64,000 nucleotides of DNA from Syntrophomonadaceae bacterium (GTDB lineage Bacteria; Bacillota; DSM-12270; Thermacetogeniales; Thermacetogeniaceae): the NCBI GenBank assembly GCA_012840385.1, contig DULK01000048.1:17055-81054 (forward strand), written 5' to 3'. The notes below the pieces were generated by a model. It was not told where the DNA came from. It saw only the letters and a list, made by a program, of their open reading frames with translations, and did not search any database. The stretch's first letter is position 1; the number at the start of each line of letters is the position of its first letter. Below, one piece after another: positions 17,110 to 27,011 of the stretch. The translations under genes and the position numbers were made by a program.

Positions 17110-17856
17110 CTATAATCTATACCCCAACTGCCATGAAATTTTCGCACAGGTTTCCTTGAGATTTACTGCAACCTGCTGAAGGTGTGGCGGAGTGGCCCTG
17201 TCCTTTGGCAGGGGTACGCCGACCGCCCCTACCACTTGGTTATCAAATCCAAAAATTGGGCTGCCGATGGCTATGACGCCCGGATCGACTTCTTCTTTAC
17301 TTATTGCATAGCCCGATTTCCTTATTTCTTCGAATTCTTTTCTTAACTTTTCTTTGTCTAAATTCCCAGTTGGGGGGGAGGATGCAAATTTATCTAAAAT
17401 CTTTTCCTGTTCTTCAAAAGGAAGGTGGGCTGTGAAAGCCTTGGCGGCACTACCCATATAAAGCGGTACCTTGGCGCCTATTTGAGCGTGTACTCTCAAA
17501 GCATGGTTGCTGTCAATTTTATCGATGTACGTTCCATAGAAGACTCCTTCCCTAATCAAAAGGCAAACGGTTTCATTAATTTTGTGACTCAACTGTTGCA
17601 AGTACGGTCTCGCAACTTGTACAAGGTTTAAATTGCTTAAGTAGCAATAGCCAATTCTGATCGTCTCCGGCCCCAATTGATATTTCTTTGTGACGGAATC
17701 CTTGCAAACAAATTTTTTCTTTTCCAGAGTACTTAAAAGTCTAAACGCTGTTGCTGCATTTACCTCTAGAAGTCTTGCTAGTTCCCTAATACCCACTTCT
17801 TTGTTTTCAGCCAGGTAGAGTAGAATATCCAATGCGCGATTCACCGATTTAATCAA
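17110..17856 (-). CDS. IclR family transcription regulator
   Basis: 248 residues if started at the TTG (17854-17856), which has GGAGGG 7 bases upstream; the frame extends further to 17919 but the longer N-terminus is not typical. The N-terminal winged helix reads SVNRALDILLYLAENKEVGIRELARLL. The C-terminal effector domain (about 75-245) ends with the family motif GVIAIGSPIFGFDNQVVGAVGVP. IclR proteins usually control catabolic genes for aromatic or small organic substrates. It is convergent with the ModE-like gene and faces away from it. Its likely target is the pathway at 4819-13098 or a gene lost through the neighbouring insertion sequences. Confidence 0.92.
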   Translation of the reverse strand: MIKSVNRALDILLYLAENKEVGIRELARLLEVNAATAFRLLSTLEKKKFVCKDSVTKKYQLGPETIRIGYCYLSNLNLVQVARPYLQQLSHKINETVCLLIREGVFYGTYIDKIDSNHALRVHAQIGAKVPLYMGSAAKAFTAHLPFEEQEKILDKFASSPPTGNLDKEKLRKEFEEIRKSGYAISKEEVDPGVIAIGSPIFGFDNQVVGAVGVPLPKDRATPPHLQQVAVNLKETCAKISWQLGYRL

Positions 17857-17978
17857 ATTTAGGCCCTCCAGATAAAAATATAAGATATAAGGAATGTCTC
17901 TACCGATTTTCCGCATCAAGACAAATCTTATTTAACCTCGATGAAGAGGATTTTTTAAAAAAGTTTAGGTTCAAGAGG

Positions 17979-19470
17979 ATTGGATTTAGCTTCAACCAGT
18001 ATCCATGCCATCCAGCTCCATTGGTTTGACTTTCAAGGCATCCAGTATCTCATGCATAAACGGCTTGATATTACCGATCTGCTAAACTACCTGACCATTG
18101 ACGGTCAGGGTGACGATGGCCGGCATGCGGAACATAAAAAGCGCCTGTTTGGCCGATTTAGCGAGCCCTTCCTGCTGGCAGACATATTCGATCAGGGCAT
18201 AGACTATAAGGGCGATGATATTGACCAGAACCAGTGACCTGATCCGGTCGTCCGACTGTAGGAACACCGGTCTGATCTTGAGGGTGCTCTTCGTCGCCCG
18301 GAATCTGGCTTCGACTTGGTGGCGGGACTTATACCCCTCCAACACCTGGTTTGCATCATAGGTCGATCTCGCCAGGTTGGTGGCCAGGATGTACTTCCCC
18401 AGGAGGCGGTGCTGCTGCTCCAGCATCTCCGGGTTGTAGCTCCAGCTAAGTTCGAGACCGAGCCTCTTAGCTATTTTATCGAGCTATTTATCAAGGGTTT
18501 TGCGCTGCTGCTTGTAGAGATCATCGCTCTTTACGACCACCGCCCTGCAGGTGTAATGCCTGCCATCGTGGGTGAAGTTGTAGGATGTATCGATCCCGGA
18601 GTAGTCGCCCTTGCTCTTGGCCGAGGTGTAGGCCAGGGGCTGGAATTCTTCCTCGGGGAAGCTGAGGAGGAATTCCCTGTCCTTGCAGGCAAGCGGCCCC
18701 AGGAACTTCATTTTTTTCTGATCAGTGCGGCCAGATTGGGCTTGGTCATCATCGCCCGGTCGTCGATGATCAAAAAGTCCTTGGTTTTGAGCCGCTTCTT
18801 CAGCGTCTCCAGGTTCTTAAAGGCCTATTTCTGGTCAGAGGCGTTGCCGGGAAGGAGGCGGTGGCACAGGGGGATACCCTCCTTGGCTGTTACGTTCAGT
18901 TCCACCACCGCTTGCTTCTTGTCCTTCTTCTGGTCACGGCTGTAGCCTAGTCTGATCAGTTCGCTTTCGTCGTAGTCTCCTTCGAAGTAGGAGGTGAGGT
19001 CCCAGATTATCTGGTCTGTATCGATTTTGCCGAAGCGGGAAAGAACGCAGAGCACGATGGCCTCTTCGATATCGTTGTCGTAGGGAGCAATTGCATCCAA
19101 CGCCCTTCCCACCCGGTCGTCGTTCAGCTTATCAGGCGGTATCCCGTAGAGCTCCAGAATGCCTCTTGCCTCGGCCCATTCTTCGATGTACAGGAGCGGG
19201 CAGGGATCGTTGAGATGGTTTAGAACCAGTTGCTCATCACCTGGCCGTGGGTCAGCCATCCTTCGACATTACGTTCCATGGGTACGATCCTGTCCACGAT
19301 CTCCCGGATGCCCAGGGCCTGGAGGAACGGACCCAGCAGGTAGAGGGAGCCGATCGTCTTCATGGCATCGATATTGATGTTAATCCCTGGTATGCCCTGA
19401 AAACGGCTGGCGGGCTTTCCCTGAAACATGCCGGAGTAATTTCTCCTCTTGTAAGACACAAGGAGCATCT
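17979..19470 (-). pseudogene. Decayed IS4-superfamily (IS1634-like) transposase with three in-frame TAG codons
   Basis: On the minus strand the remnants join end to end. The N-terminal part (19468-19225) ends in GWLTHGQV. A one-base frameshift leads to a central part from about 19235 with LVLNHLNDPCPLLYIEEWAE and GIPPDKLNDDRVGRALDAI. It is crossed by TAG 18825-18827. A further shift lies in the eight-T run near 18710-18717. The C-terminal part is crossed by TAG 18484-18486 and TAG 18082-18084 and ends near 17979 with QIGNIKPF. Sequence similarity to IS1634-type transposases is clear, but the element cannot make a full protein by normal decoding. Confidence 0.8.
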
Positions 19471-19813
19471 TCCTTTAAAAATGCCGGTTTTATAGGAAAT
19501 TCGCGCCTTATCAAAGATTTCCTCCTTTCTTGAGAAAAATTTTTAAAAATATTTTTGCGTCTGATTAAAGATTGCTTAGTACGGAAGATGGGTCTCAACA
19601 TTTAAAGTATTTGGTGTATGATTCGCTGTTTTAGTTAGATTCCGCTGAAAAAGTCAGCCAACAAGTTCCTTGACAATGCATATAAATCAAGGGATTCCGG
19701 CTCCTATGGCGAATTGTTTAAGTAGAGGAAAACAAAACAAAAGCCCAGGAGGAAATCCCTATGATGATCATGGTTCGACGCGAAAACTCTTTTTCCTGCG
19801 GGGGTGAAAAATA

Positions 19814-21187
19814 ATGTTGCGGCTCCGGCAGGAAGAGAGCAGACAAATATCAAGGGTGGATTTACTACTCCCGCCCGAGGTGCTTGAGCTTCCAGAAGAT
19901 CTGGCCAAACTGGACGCCTGGCTGGATGATGAGCGTTTCTTCACACCGTTTCGGAACAAATACCATCGGTGTTTGGGGCGGCCCTCCGTGCCGGCGGAAA
20001 GCTATTTGCGCATGGTCGCCCTTAAGCACCAGTACGGGCTCAGCGACCGGCACCTTTGCGCTTTGGTCAATGACCGGATCAGCTGGCGTCAAATCTAGGG
20101 ATTCCCCCATGCACAAGCCGGTGCCCCATCCCAGCAGTCTGTCCAAGATCCGGCAGCAGCTGGGTGCCGGCGGCAGTGACCACATGGCCGAGTTAAATAC
20201 TCACCTGGTCCGCAAAGCACAGGAAGAAAGGCTCTTAAAGAACAGAAACAAAGTGCGGGTGGACACCACCGTGGTCGAGGCGGACATCCACCATCCCACC
20301 GATTCCGGGTTGATTGCGGACACAGTGCGGGTGGTGACACGCCTGGTGAAACAGGCCCGGGCTGCCGTTGGTGAGGCGAGAACAGCTGTCCGGGACCGCA
20401 CGCGCAGCATCAAAAAACGGGTGCTGGCGATCACCAAGGTACTGAAGCGGCGCACACAAGAGGCGGTAGAGGAAGTGCGGCGGATCACCGGCGAAATGGC
20501 CGACATCGCAGAAAAAACCCTTAAGGCCGCCCGGGGAGTGGTGGAACACCTTCGCCGGGAAGCCCAAAACCTGGCCCGTACGGTACAGGCAAGGCAACAG
20601 CGTCTTGAGGTACAGCTGGAAAGAGCCCTTGCCCTGGGAGAACAGATAATCAAACAGGCTCGGCAGGTGAATGCCGGCCAGCTAATCCTGCCGGACCGCG
20701 TGGTGAGTATTTTTGACCCGGAGGCCAGGCCCATCAAACGCGGCAAGGCACACCGGGAAACCGAGTTCGGCTACAAAATACGGCTGACGGAAAATGCAGA
20801 GCGGTTGGTGACCGAGTACGCGACGTGATGATAGGCAACCCTTCGGATAAAGAACTACTTGTCCCCGGAGTCAAGGAACACATTCACCGCACCGTGCGAG
20901 TGCCCCAATCCGTTGCTACTGACCGGGGATTCTGGGCTCCGGCCAACGAACGCACTTTAAAGAAAATGGGTGTGCAAAAAGTCAGCCTGCCCTTTAAAGG
21001 CAAACGCAGCCGCCGGCGCACCGAACACGAGCGCCAATCCTGGTTCCGTCGGCTTCAGCGTTGGCGGGCCGGTCAAGAAGGAACAAAAAGACGGCTGAAA
21101 AGGCGCTACGGGCTCGACCGGACCCTTTACCGGGGATTGAACGGCTGCCGGCGCTGGGTGGGCGGAGCCATTTGGGGACTGATCTAA
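19814..21187 (+). pseudogene. Decayed DDE transposase (IS5/ISNCY-like) with coiled insertion
   Basis: Three frames together make one transposase. Part 1 (19814-20098) has the N-terminal domain RPSVPAESYLRMVALKHQYGL and stops at TAG 20096-20098. Part 2 runs in another frame from about 20100 to 20828. It carries the first acidic motif VRVDTTVVEADIHHPTDSGL and a long charged helical insertion at about 20350-20640. Part 3 (20825-21187) has NPSDKELL and the second acidic motif VATDRGF. It is broken by one TAG, one TGA and two frameshifts. Region 19471-19813 upstream shows no gene and probably contains the element's left end. Confidence 0.8.
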
Positions 21188-21250
21188 GCCAGGCGGCAGT
21201 GTCAAACCTTGATAAACCATGATCAAGTTATCAAGGAGCAACCTACAGAC

Positions 21251-22390
21251 CTATAGAAGAGTAATCAGGAAATTGCTTTTTTCAGCAGAATCGGAAAAAT
21301 GGCAGAAACCATTGCCCTTAAGCTCAAGGAACGGGAATTCTTGAATGGCCTGGTTTCCTCGAACCGCTATCTCAACTCTATTATCGACTGTTTGGAAGAA
21401 GGGCTGCTGACCGTTGATGTTTCCGGGACGTTCCAGGTCTGAAGTCTCTGGTGCTTCTTCTGTTCGGCTCAGGAAGTAGTTCGCTGCATTCCGGAATTCC
21501 ACGGCGCTGTACAGCTTTAACTCGAGGCAGTAATTAATGGCCTGTTCGACGATTGTAGGTGGATACTTCCTGGCCACATCTGCCAATAGTTTAAACTTGT
21601 CTCGCACATAGCGGGATTTTTCACGGCGAATGGCTTTAAGAAAGGCTTCTGCCCGGTTTGTGCTGCCCAGCATTTTCAGGACCTTTTCCTGGAGATCGTT
21701 TATCTTCTGGCAGTTGTCCCGCAGGTGGTTGTTGTTCCGGATCAATATCCCCTTTTCCGGGCTGATTTTGTGGCCGGCCACAATGGCGCCTGTGGTCATC
21801 TCATACAGGATCAGGTAACCGTCATCCTCCCGCACTTCAAGCCTCAGGCCAGGCTTTTAGGTGCCGAAGGGAACCGTGTACCTGTTACCCTTGTACAAAA
21901 CAGTGTTGTCCTTTCGCACTTCCCTTGTTACAATGTCAACAGGTATTGGTTTTATGTAGGGTACCGGCCGCAAGTATTGCTGTTCGACGAGGAATACTTC
22001 CGCCGGTACTTTTTTTGTGGTCCCGTGCGGTTAGCGATTGGCTGTTCTGTCCAGCCAGTCTTCGAAATAACTGTTCCAGGTCTTAATGTCTATAAAGAAA
22101 CGGTTTGATGCGAAGTTCTTTTTCATGTATTTGGCTACTGTTTCGATCTTGCCCTTGCTTTCGGGATCATTTTTCCGGCACAGCCTGACCTTGAACCCCA
22201 TATTGCCTGCTTGAACTTCTCAAACTCGTAAGTGTAAATGATATCCGCTGGTTCTCGCTGGCAGTAAGCAGTTTGTCCTGATCAAAAACGAGTTCTTCAG
22301 GTACCCCGCCCAGGTAGTCGAAACAGCGGCCAAGCATCTGGATGAGGCTTGTTGTGGTCAGGGGCTTTTCAGACCATTTTGATCTCCACT
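21251..22390 (-). pseudogene. IS21-family transposase (IstA) remnant
   Basis: The minus strand from about 22390 reads TTTSLIQMLGRCFDYLGGVP followed by EELVFDQDKLL, the catalytic-domain pattern of IstA, then shifts frame near 22230. A further open stretch (21251-21835) holds the C-terminal, Mu-type domain with PEKGILIRNNNHLRDN and a long basic helical tail. The N-terminal helix-turn-helix region and the partner istB are absent. So the element is truncated at the 5' side and frameshifted. It abuts the DUF1646 fragment on its right, which it may have interrupted. Confidence 0.75.
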
Positions 22391-22433
22391 CCCTTCAGTT
22401 AACCAGATAAGTATACCAGTCAACTGGAGGATC

Positions 22434-22697
22434 GTGGGAAAGATCATCCATTTTTATTGGCCGAAATTCATTCCTTTTAATTTACCGCTTACAGAGGTGA
22501 GCATTAAAATGTCGGCATTGCAGATCAAGTGCATTCTGCTGGGTTTGTTGATCAGCGGCGGCATGCTAATCCCCGGGAATATCCCCAATATTATCACTGC
22601 CAGCAAGCTGAAGATCGGTAGCAGAGAGTGGGCCAGACTGGGGATTCCCTTGGGTCTGTCGAGCATGGCTATTTATTTTGTAATCCTCAACATATAA
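22434..22697 (+). pseudogene. C-terminal fragment of a DUF1646 membrane protein
   Basis: The last 65 or so codons (about 22490-22697) encode LLISGGMLIPGNIPNIITAS and KLKIGSREWARLGIPLGL, the conserved C-terminus of DUF1646 integral membrane proteins. These are normally about 350 residues with many helices. The first codons after 22434 do not resemble the family, and IS21 sequence lies immediately upstream. The gene therefore appears cut by the insertion sequence. No ribosome site supports a functional short protein. Confidence 0.65.
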
Positions 22698-22967
22698 TAC
22701 CGAACTCCAACTCTAGATCGATACCCTCTGTGTGTAGGGGGGTGAGATCAGGTTATCAACGCTGGCCGGCTGCCTCGTGGCATGGATCATGTGAAAGAAA
22801 GGGTTTATAGAATATTTGTCGAAATATAGACACAGAAAACCGTTTTTGAAAGATTATTTAATGACCGAATTTATTGTTTGGTAGGGCTTGCAACGCTTTT
22901 ATTTTAAGAAATAAAATTGTAATAGGGACCAAACCGTTATGCGGAATCTGGAGGGAGAACTCCGAAA

Positions 22968-24890
22968 ATGACTCCTAATCCTAATGCAACATATAGTGGG
23001 GAAAATGGCAGGGAAAATTTTCAGGAAGATTTGATATGGCGCCATTTTGTCGAAAAAGGAGTTCTTATCGAGCCTAGAGTTCGCCCTATAATTGCAAGAT
23101 CATGGCAGCGTTCAACAAAAATAGACCCATTCCGCAATCAGAGAAGCGTCTTGCCGAAGCATCAACTGGATTTACGAAGAACACGCAATCAAGATCTTAT
23201 TGCAATTGCCTGGCCTGTAATGCAGGAAATATCCTCGCTGGATGGAAAGATTTTTGTGCTGCTATGTGATAACGAAGGTTATGTTATAGAGAAAGTGAGT
23301 AATGTAGATTGCCCTATTCCATTAGGAGCGAAGTGCAGGGAAGAGGATATAGGAACCAATGCAATCGGGACGGCACTGATTGAAAGAGGGCCTGTAGAGA
23401 TCAAAGGTTATGAGCATTATGTTTCAAGGTTGCACGGTTATCATTGTGCGGCCGTACCCATCCGTGATGTGAGTGGAAGCATTATCGGGGTGATAGATGT
23501 CACTAACCCTCATGGAGATCTGCCTGCAGGCATTATGCAGTTATTAAAGTTTGCAGTGCAACTGATTGAGCATCAATTGTGCTCCAGACAGAAATATCAT
23601 TGCAGTGAAGAGATGATAAAAAATCTTAAAAAATTAATAGATCTGATAGATAATTGCGTTGTTATTATTGACTCGGAAGGAAAAATTGCTTATGTAAACA
23701 AAAAATTCTGCGATATCCTTGAAATAGAAAATAAAGAAAAAATTATAGGGCTTCACTATTTGGATTTTCTGAAGTTTAAAGATAAGGCAGTTTTTTTGCA
23801 GAACTGTTCTCCGGGAAGCCTCGTGAAATTAGAAAAAGATAGAGAAAGCCTAATCTGTAAAGTTATTGATGTAAAACAAATACCGTCTTGTAAAGAAACC
23901 GATACTCTCCTTTTTCTTGAATTTCCAAAGAAAATTACTTCTACCTCTGCCGACGGTTCTGATTACAGGTTTCATGATATCATAGGTAGAGCGAGATCTT
24001 GGAGCGAAATTATCTGGAGGGCAAAAAAGGCTGCCCAGGTTTCATCAAATGTGCTTATTGAAGGGGAAAGCGGAACCGGCAAAGAGTTAATTGCCCAGGC
24101 TATCCATTATGAGAGCGGGAGAAAGGGGCCTTTCGTCCCGATAAACTGTGGAGCCATACCAAAAGAATTAATCGAGAGCGAATTATTTGGCTATGAAGAT
24201 GGGGCTTTTACAGGTGCAAAAAGAGGCGGGAAGATGGGCAAGTTTGAGGTGGCAGATGGGGGAACGCTTTTCCTCGATGAGATAGGTGAGATGCCCCTGG
24301 AAATGCAGGTGCACTTGCTCCGGGTACTCCAGGAAAAGAAGATCATTCGTATTGGTGGAAGCAAGCCAAGGCCGGTTGACGTCCGGATTATAGCTGCAAC
24401 GAATCGTGATCTTCGCGAAGAGATTAAAGCCGGTAGATTTAGAGAAGACCTTTACTTCCGTTTGAATGTAATCAATATTAATTTACCTCCTTTAAGAGAG
24501 AGAAAAAAAGACATTCCGCTTCTGGTAGAGCACTTTTTGGAAAGGTATTGTCGTCAATTTCACAAGAACATTACGGCAGTTGATAAGGAAGTGATGGATA
24601 TTCTCTGCTGCTACGAGTGGCCTGGTAATGTTAGAGAACTGAGCAATGTGATTGAAAATGCAGTGGTTTTTACAGAGGGGAATATCATATTGCCCGAGGT
24701 CATCCCTTCTTTTATAAAAGAATATACGCCTGTTCGTTATTCCAGAGGGGGCAGCCTGAGGGAGCACGAAGAAAGATTGATATTTGAAACACTTAAAAGG
24801 TACAATGGAAATATATCCAAAACGGCTAAAGCTTTGGGTATAACCCGTAATACCGTTTATCGGAAAATAAACAAGCAGCGTCTGAATTAA
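22968..24890 (+). CDS. AcoR-like sigma-54-dependent activator (GAF-PAS-AAA+-Fis)
   Basis: 640 residues. The N-terminal AcoR-type part has [11 protein letters not shown] (39-49) and a GAF-like domain with [20 protein letters not shown] (125-144). A PAS domain spans about 220-320. The AAA+ domain has Walker A GESGTGKE (366-373), the sigma-54 contact loop GAFTGA (412-417) and Walker [11 protein letters not shown] (431-440). A Fis-type helix-turn-helix closes the protein ([20 protein letters not shown]). The ATG follows GGAGGGAG. It is convergent with the TPP-enzyme operon. The two -24/-12 promoters at 29467-29482 and 29688-29704 are the obvious targets. The inducer is unknown; relatives sense acetoin or other small metabolites. 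Confidence 0.93.
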   Translation: MTPNPNATYSGENGRENFQEDLIWRHFVEKGVLIEPRVRPIIARSWQRSTKIDPFRNQRSVLPKHQLDLRRTRNQDLIAIAWPVMQEISSLDGKIFVLLCDNEGYVIEKVSNVDCPIPLGAKCREEDIGTNAIGTALIERGPVEIKGYEHYVSRLHGYHCAAVPIRDVSGSIIGVIDVTNPHGDLPAGIMQLLKFAVQLIEHQLCSRQKYHCSEEMIKNLKKLIDLIDNCVVIIDSEGKIAYVNKKFCDILEIENKEKIIGLHYLDFLKFKDKAVFLQNCSPGSLVKLEKDRESLICKVIDVKQIPSCKETDTLLFLEFPKKITSTSADGSDYRFHDIIGRARSWSEIIWRAKKAAQVSSNVLIEGESGTGKELIAQAIHYESGRKGPFVPINCGAIPKELIESELFGYEDGAFTGAKRGGKMGKFEVADGGTLFLDEIGEMPLEMQVHLLRVLQEKKIIRIGGSKPRPVDVRIIAATNRDLREEIKAGRFREDLYFRLNVININLPPLRERKKDIPLLVEHFLERYCRQFHKNITAVDKEVMDILCCYEWPGNVRELSNVIENAVVFTEGNIILPEVIPSFIKEYTPVRYSRGGSLREHEERLIFETLKRYNGNISKTAKALGITRNTVYRKINKQRLN

Positions 24891-24905
24891 TCCTTGAAAA
24901 AAAAC

Positions 24906-24945
24906 AAGAACCGCGGGTTATCATTTCCCGCGGTTCTTAATATTT
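24906..24945. terminator. Bidirectional Rho-independent terminator
   Basis: AAGAACCGCGGG (24906-24917) and CCCGCGGTTCTT (24927-24938) form a perfect 12-bp stem with a 9-base loop, flanked by A and T runs. It separates the sigma-54 activator from the convergent TPP-enzyme gene. Confidence 0.9.
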
Positions 24946-24962
24946 TTGGCATGGGGATCATT

Positions 24963-26654
24963 TCACTTTTTCTGGAACGGTGCCCCAAAGGACTTCGTCA
25001 CAGGACTCATATTCATCCTATCAACTTCGACATTAATGATAGCCGGTTTCCCGGATTCCGCTCCTTTCTTGATGGCGGATATTATGTCCTCCGGCTTGGT
25101 TACTAATTCACCATAACCATCCCACATTGCGACCATTTTATCATAGCGGCGCAGGTATGCTAATTCAGTTGCAACGTGCCCTTTCTTGACCTCTTCCGGA
25201 TGGATAAATGTTTCTGAAAGCTTAATCATTCCCCACGACGAATCGTTGGAGATTACGCAAACAACGGGGATACCCTGCTTGAGGAAGGTATCGAACTCCA
25301 TTGGATAAAAACCGAAGCTGCCATCACCTGTGTAATAAAGAATGGGTTTACCGTTAGCAGCCCATGCTCCTAAAGAGAATCCTGCTCCCGTTCCGATGGT
25401 CCCGAGCGGTCCAAAGTTGATGACTTGCCCGGGGCGTCGTGCTGTAACAGCAGTCTTTATCCACTGTGCTGCATCGCCACCATCGCATACTACTGTCCAA
25501 TCTTTACCTTCTGTATTTAAGAATTTAGCAACCTCGTATGCACAACGGCCGGGGTGGATAGGAATTGCATCAGAAGTAAAACCTTCCATCCAGGGTGTGG
25601 CAGCAGCTTGTGCCATCTCTTTTGCTTTATTAACCCAGGTCAGATCTTCTCTTTTTGGGATCCTGGCTTTGACTGCTTCAAGAATTTGTTTTGCTACAGG
25701 TCCCGCACCACCCACGATACCAATTTCTGCAGGTGCATTATAGCCGATCATTGTTATGTCGGGATGCACCTGGATTAGTTTTGCTTCTTTATTGAAAAGG
25801 GGAGGACGTGCTTTTCCTATCCTGTAGTTATTTTCCACGCAGAGCATCAGAACGACATCCGCAGCAGGCAGTGCGGCTGTACCGATTTTAAACAGCATAT
25901 TTGTTTCTTCGTTTGCAAATAAACCGCGACACATTGTCTGAACTGAGACAGGGATTTTCAAGTAATCAGCCAGTTCGGCGATCGCTTCACCATGTTTTGC
26001 GCTAAATCTGGCAGTATCACCGATAACCATTACGGGGCTTTTTGCTGAAACCAAGAGATCCGCTGCTTTTTCTATCAATTCTGGATCTCCAAAAGGTATG
26101 GCGTCAGTCCGATACTTTTCGGGGTAATTGACCTTTTCTTCCTCAACAAAATTCGTTACCAGGACATCCATCGGGCATTCCAGATAGACGGGTCCTGGTG
26201 TGTCGTCGAGTGCATGTCTGAACGCCATAGAGACATATTCCGGTATCCGTTCGGTATGATAGATCTTGCGCGCCCACTTGGTGGCTGTTGCCATCATTTC
26301 TAAGGTGTTCAGATCCTGAAGCGGTCCTGTATCGTTTTCACGTACATTGGACGCACCTCCGATATGAATGATTGGAACTCCCTGAAGTTTTGCTTCTGCC
26401 ATTGCTGTGAGGGTATCGGTGACACCAGGTCCAGCGGTGGTCACAATAACACCCGGTTTCCCCGTGACGCGTGCATAAGCATCGGCGGCGTATGCTCCAG
26501 CACATTCGTGGCGCACGTCAATCACTTTAATACCTTCCTCCCGGCAGCCGTAAAAAATCGGCATAATATGCCCACCGGCGAGGCAGAAGATGCATTCTAC
26601 CCCTTCCTTTTTGAGAGCTTTTGCGAACAACCTACCACCATCAACCTTACCCAT
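24963..26654 (-). CDS. Thiamine-diphosphate-dependent enzyme (acetolactate synthase / 2-hydroxyacyl-CoA lyase family)
   Basis: 563 residues with AAGGAGGTCTTAGA before the ATG. Three TPP-enzyme domains are visible. The N-terminal Pyr domain has the catalytic glutamate E50 in VIDVRHECAGAYAADAYARV and TTAGPGVTDTLTAMAEA. A central domain spans about 190-330. The C-terminal PP domain has the cofactor motif GDGSFGFYPMEFDT ending in NDSSWG. The closest families are acetolactate synthase, oxalyl-CoA decarboxylase and 2-hydroxyacyl-CoA lyase; residues do not decide between them. It is the last gene of the ThiN-AOR-MoaD operon. Lyase action giving an aldehyde for the AOR is an attractive inference. Confidence 0.9.
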   Translation of the reverse strand: MGKVDGGRLFAKALKKEGVECIFCLAGGHIMPIFYGCREEGIKVIDVRHECAGAYAADAYARVTGKPGVIVTTAGPGVTDTLTAMAEAKLQGVPIIHIGGASNVRENDTGPLQDLNTLEMMATATKWARKIYHTERIPEYVSMAFRHALDDTPGPVYLECPMDVLVTNFVEEEKVNYPEKYRTDAIPFGDPELIEKAADLLVSAKSPVMVIGDTARFSAKHGEAIAELADYLKIPVSVQTMCRGLFANEETNMLFKIGTAALPAADVVLMLCVENNYRIGKARPPLFNKEAKLIQVHPDITMIGYNAPAEIGIVGGAGPVAKQILEAVKARIPKREDLTWVNKAKEMAQAAATPWMEGFTSDAIPIHPGRCAYEVAKFLNTEGKDWTVVCDGGDAAQWIKTAVTARRPGQVINFGPLGTIGTGAGFSLGAWAANGKPILYYTGDGSFGFYPMEFDTFLKQGIPVVCVISNDSSWGMIKLSETFIHPEEVKKGHVATELAYLRRYDKMVAMWDGYGELVTKPEDIISAIKKGAESGKPAIINVEVDRMNMSPVTKSFGAPFQKK

Positions 26655-26732
26655 TCTAAGACCTCCTTGTAAACTTTAACTTGTTAAATAAAACTAATAG
26701 TGGTTGACAGCCAAGTATTAGCTGTCTGTAGA

Positions 26733-27011
26733 CTATCCTCCAGCAAAAGGAACAACAAACCAGATCTCACTTAAACCGCTAATATCAGTGTTAAGGTCAT
26801 CCAAGCGTTTACCCGATACATCTCCTACCCTAACTAGTTTGTGATTGAGGAGCCCTTCATTGCTCTTGTAGTCTTCGTTGATATCGTTGCCGTATATTCT
26901 GACGATGTCTTTTTCAAGATCACCAAGGGTATAAAGTGAATCTACTTCAAACTCCTGAACGAAGAAATCCCCCTTTATTAGCCCATAAAAATGGACTTTT
27001 ATTTTAGACAT
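26733..27011 (-). CDS. MoaD/ThiS-family sulfur carrier protein
   Basis: 92 residues from the ATG at 27011, which overlaps the AOR stop codon by 8 bases; the frame is open to 27029. It has a ubiquitin-like fold pattern (beta-grasp) and ends with PFAGG, the C-terminal diglycine needed for adenylation and thiocarboxylation. MoaD supplies sulfur for molybdopterin or tungstopterin synthesis. MoaD-like genes beside aldehyde:ferredoxin oxidoreductases are common. Here it probably serves the pterin of the AOR encoded just upstream. Confidence 0.88.
   Translation of the reverse strand: MSKIKVHFYGLIKGDFFVQEFEVDSLYTLGDLEKDIVRIYGNDINEDYKSNEGLLNHKLVRVGDVSGKRLDDLNTDISGLSEIWFVVPFAGG

Noticed and set aside
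3124..20098. Pyrrolysine read-through of the transposase TAG codons as functional decoding
   Set aside because: Each of the three elements also has at least one frameshift, and roughly half of the stop codons of the normal genes in the first 17 kb are TAG. Functional decoding is therefore unlikely without pyl genes; the pattern is kept only as an observation.
22880..22905. Possible sigma-54 promoter TTGGTAGGGCTTGCAA before the activator gene
   Set aside because: GG and GC are 8 bases apart, not the required 10.
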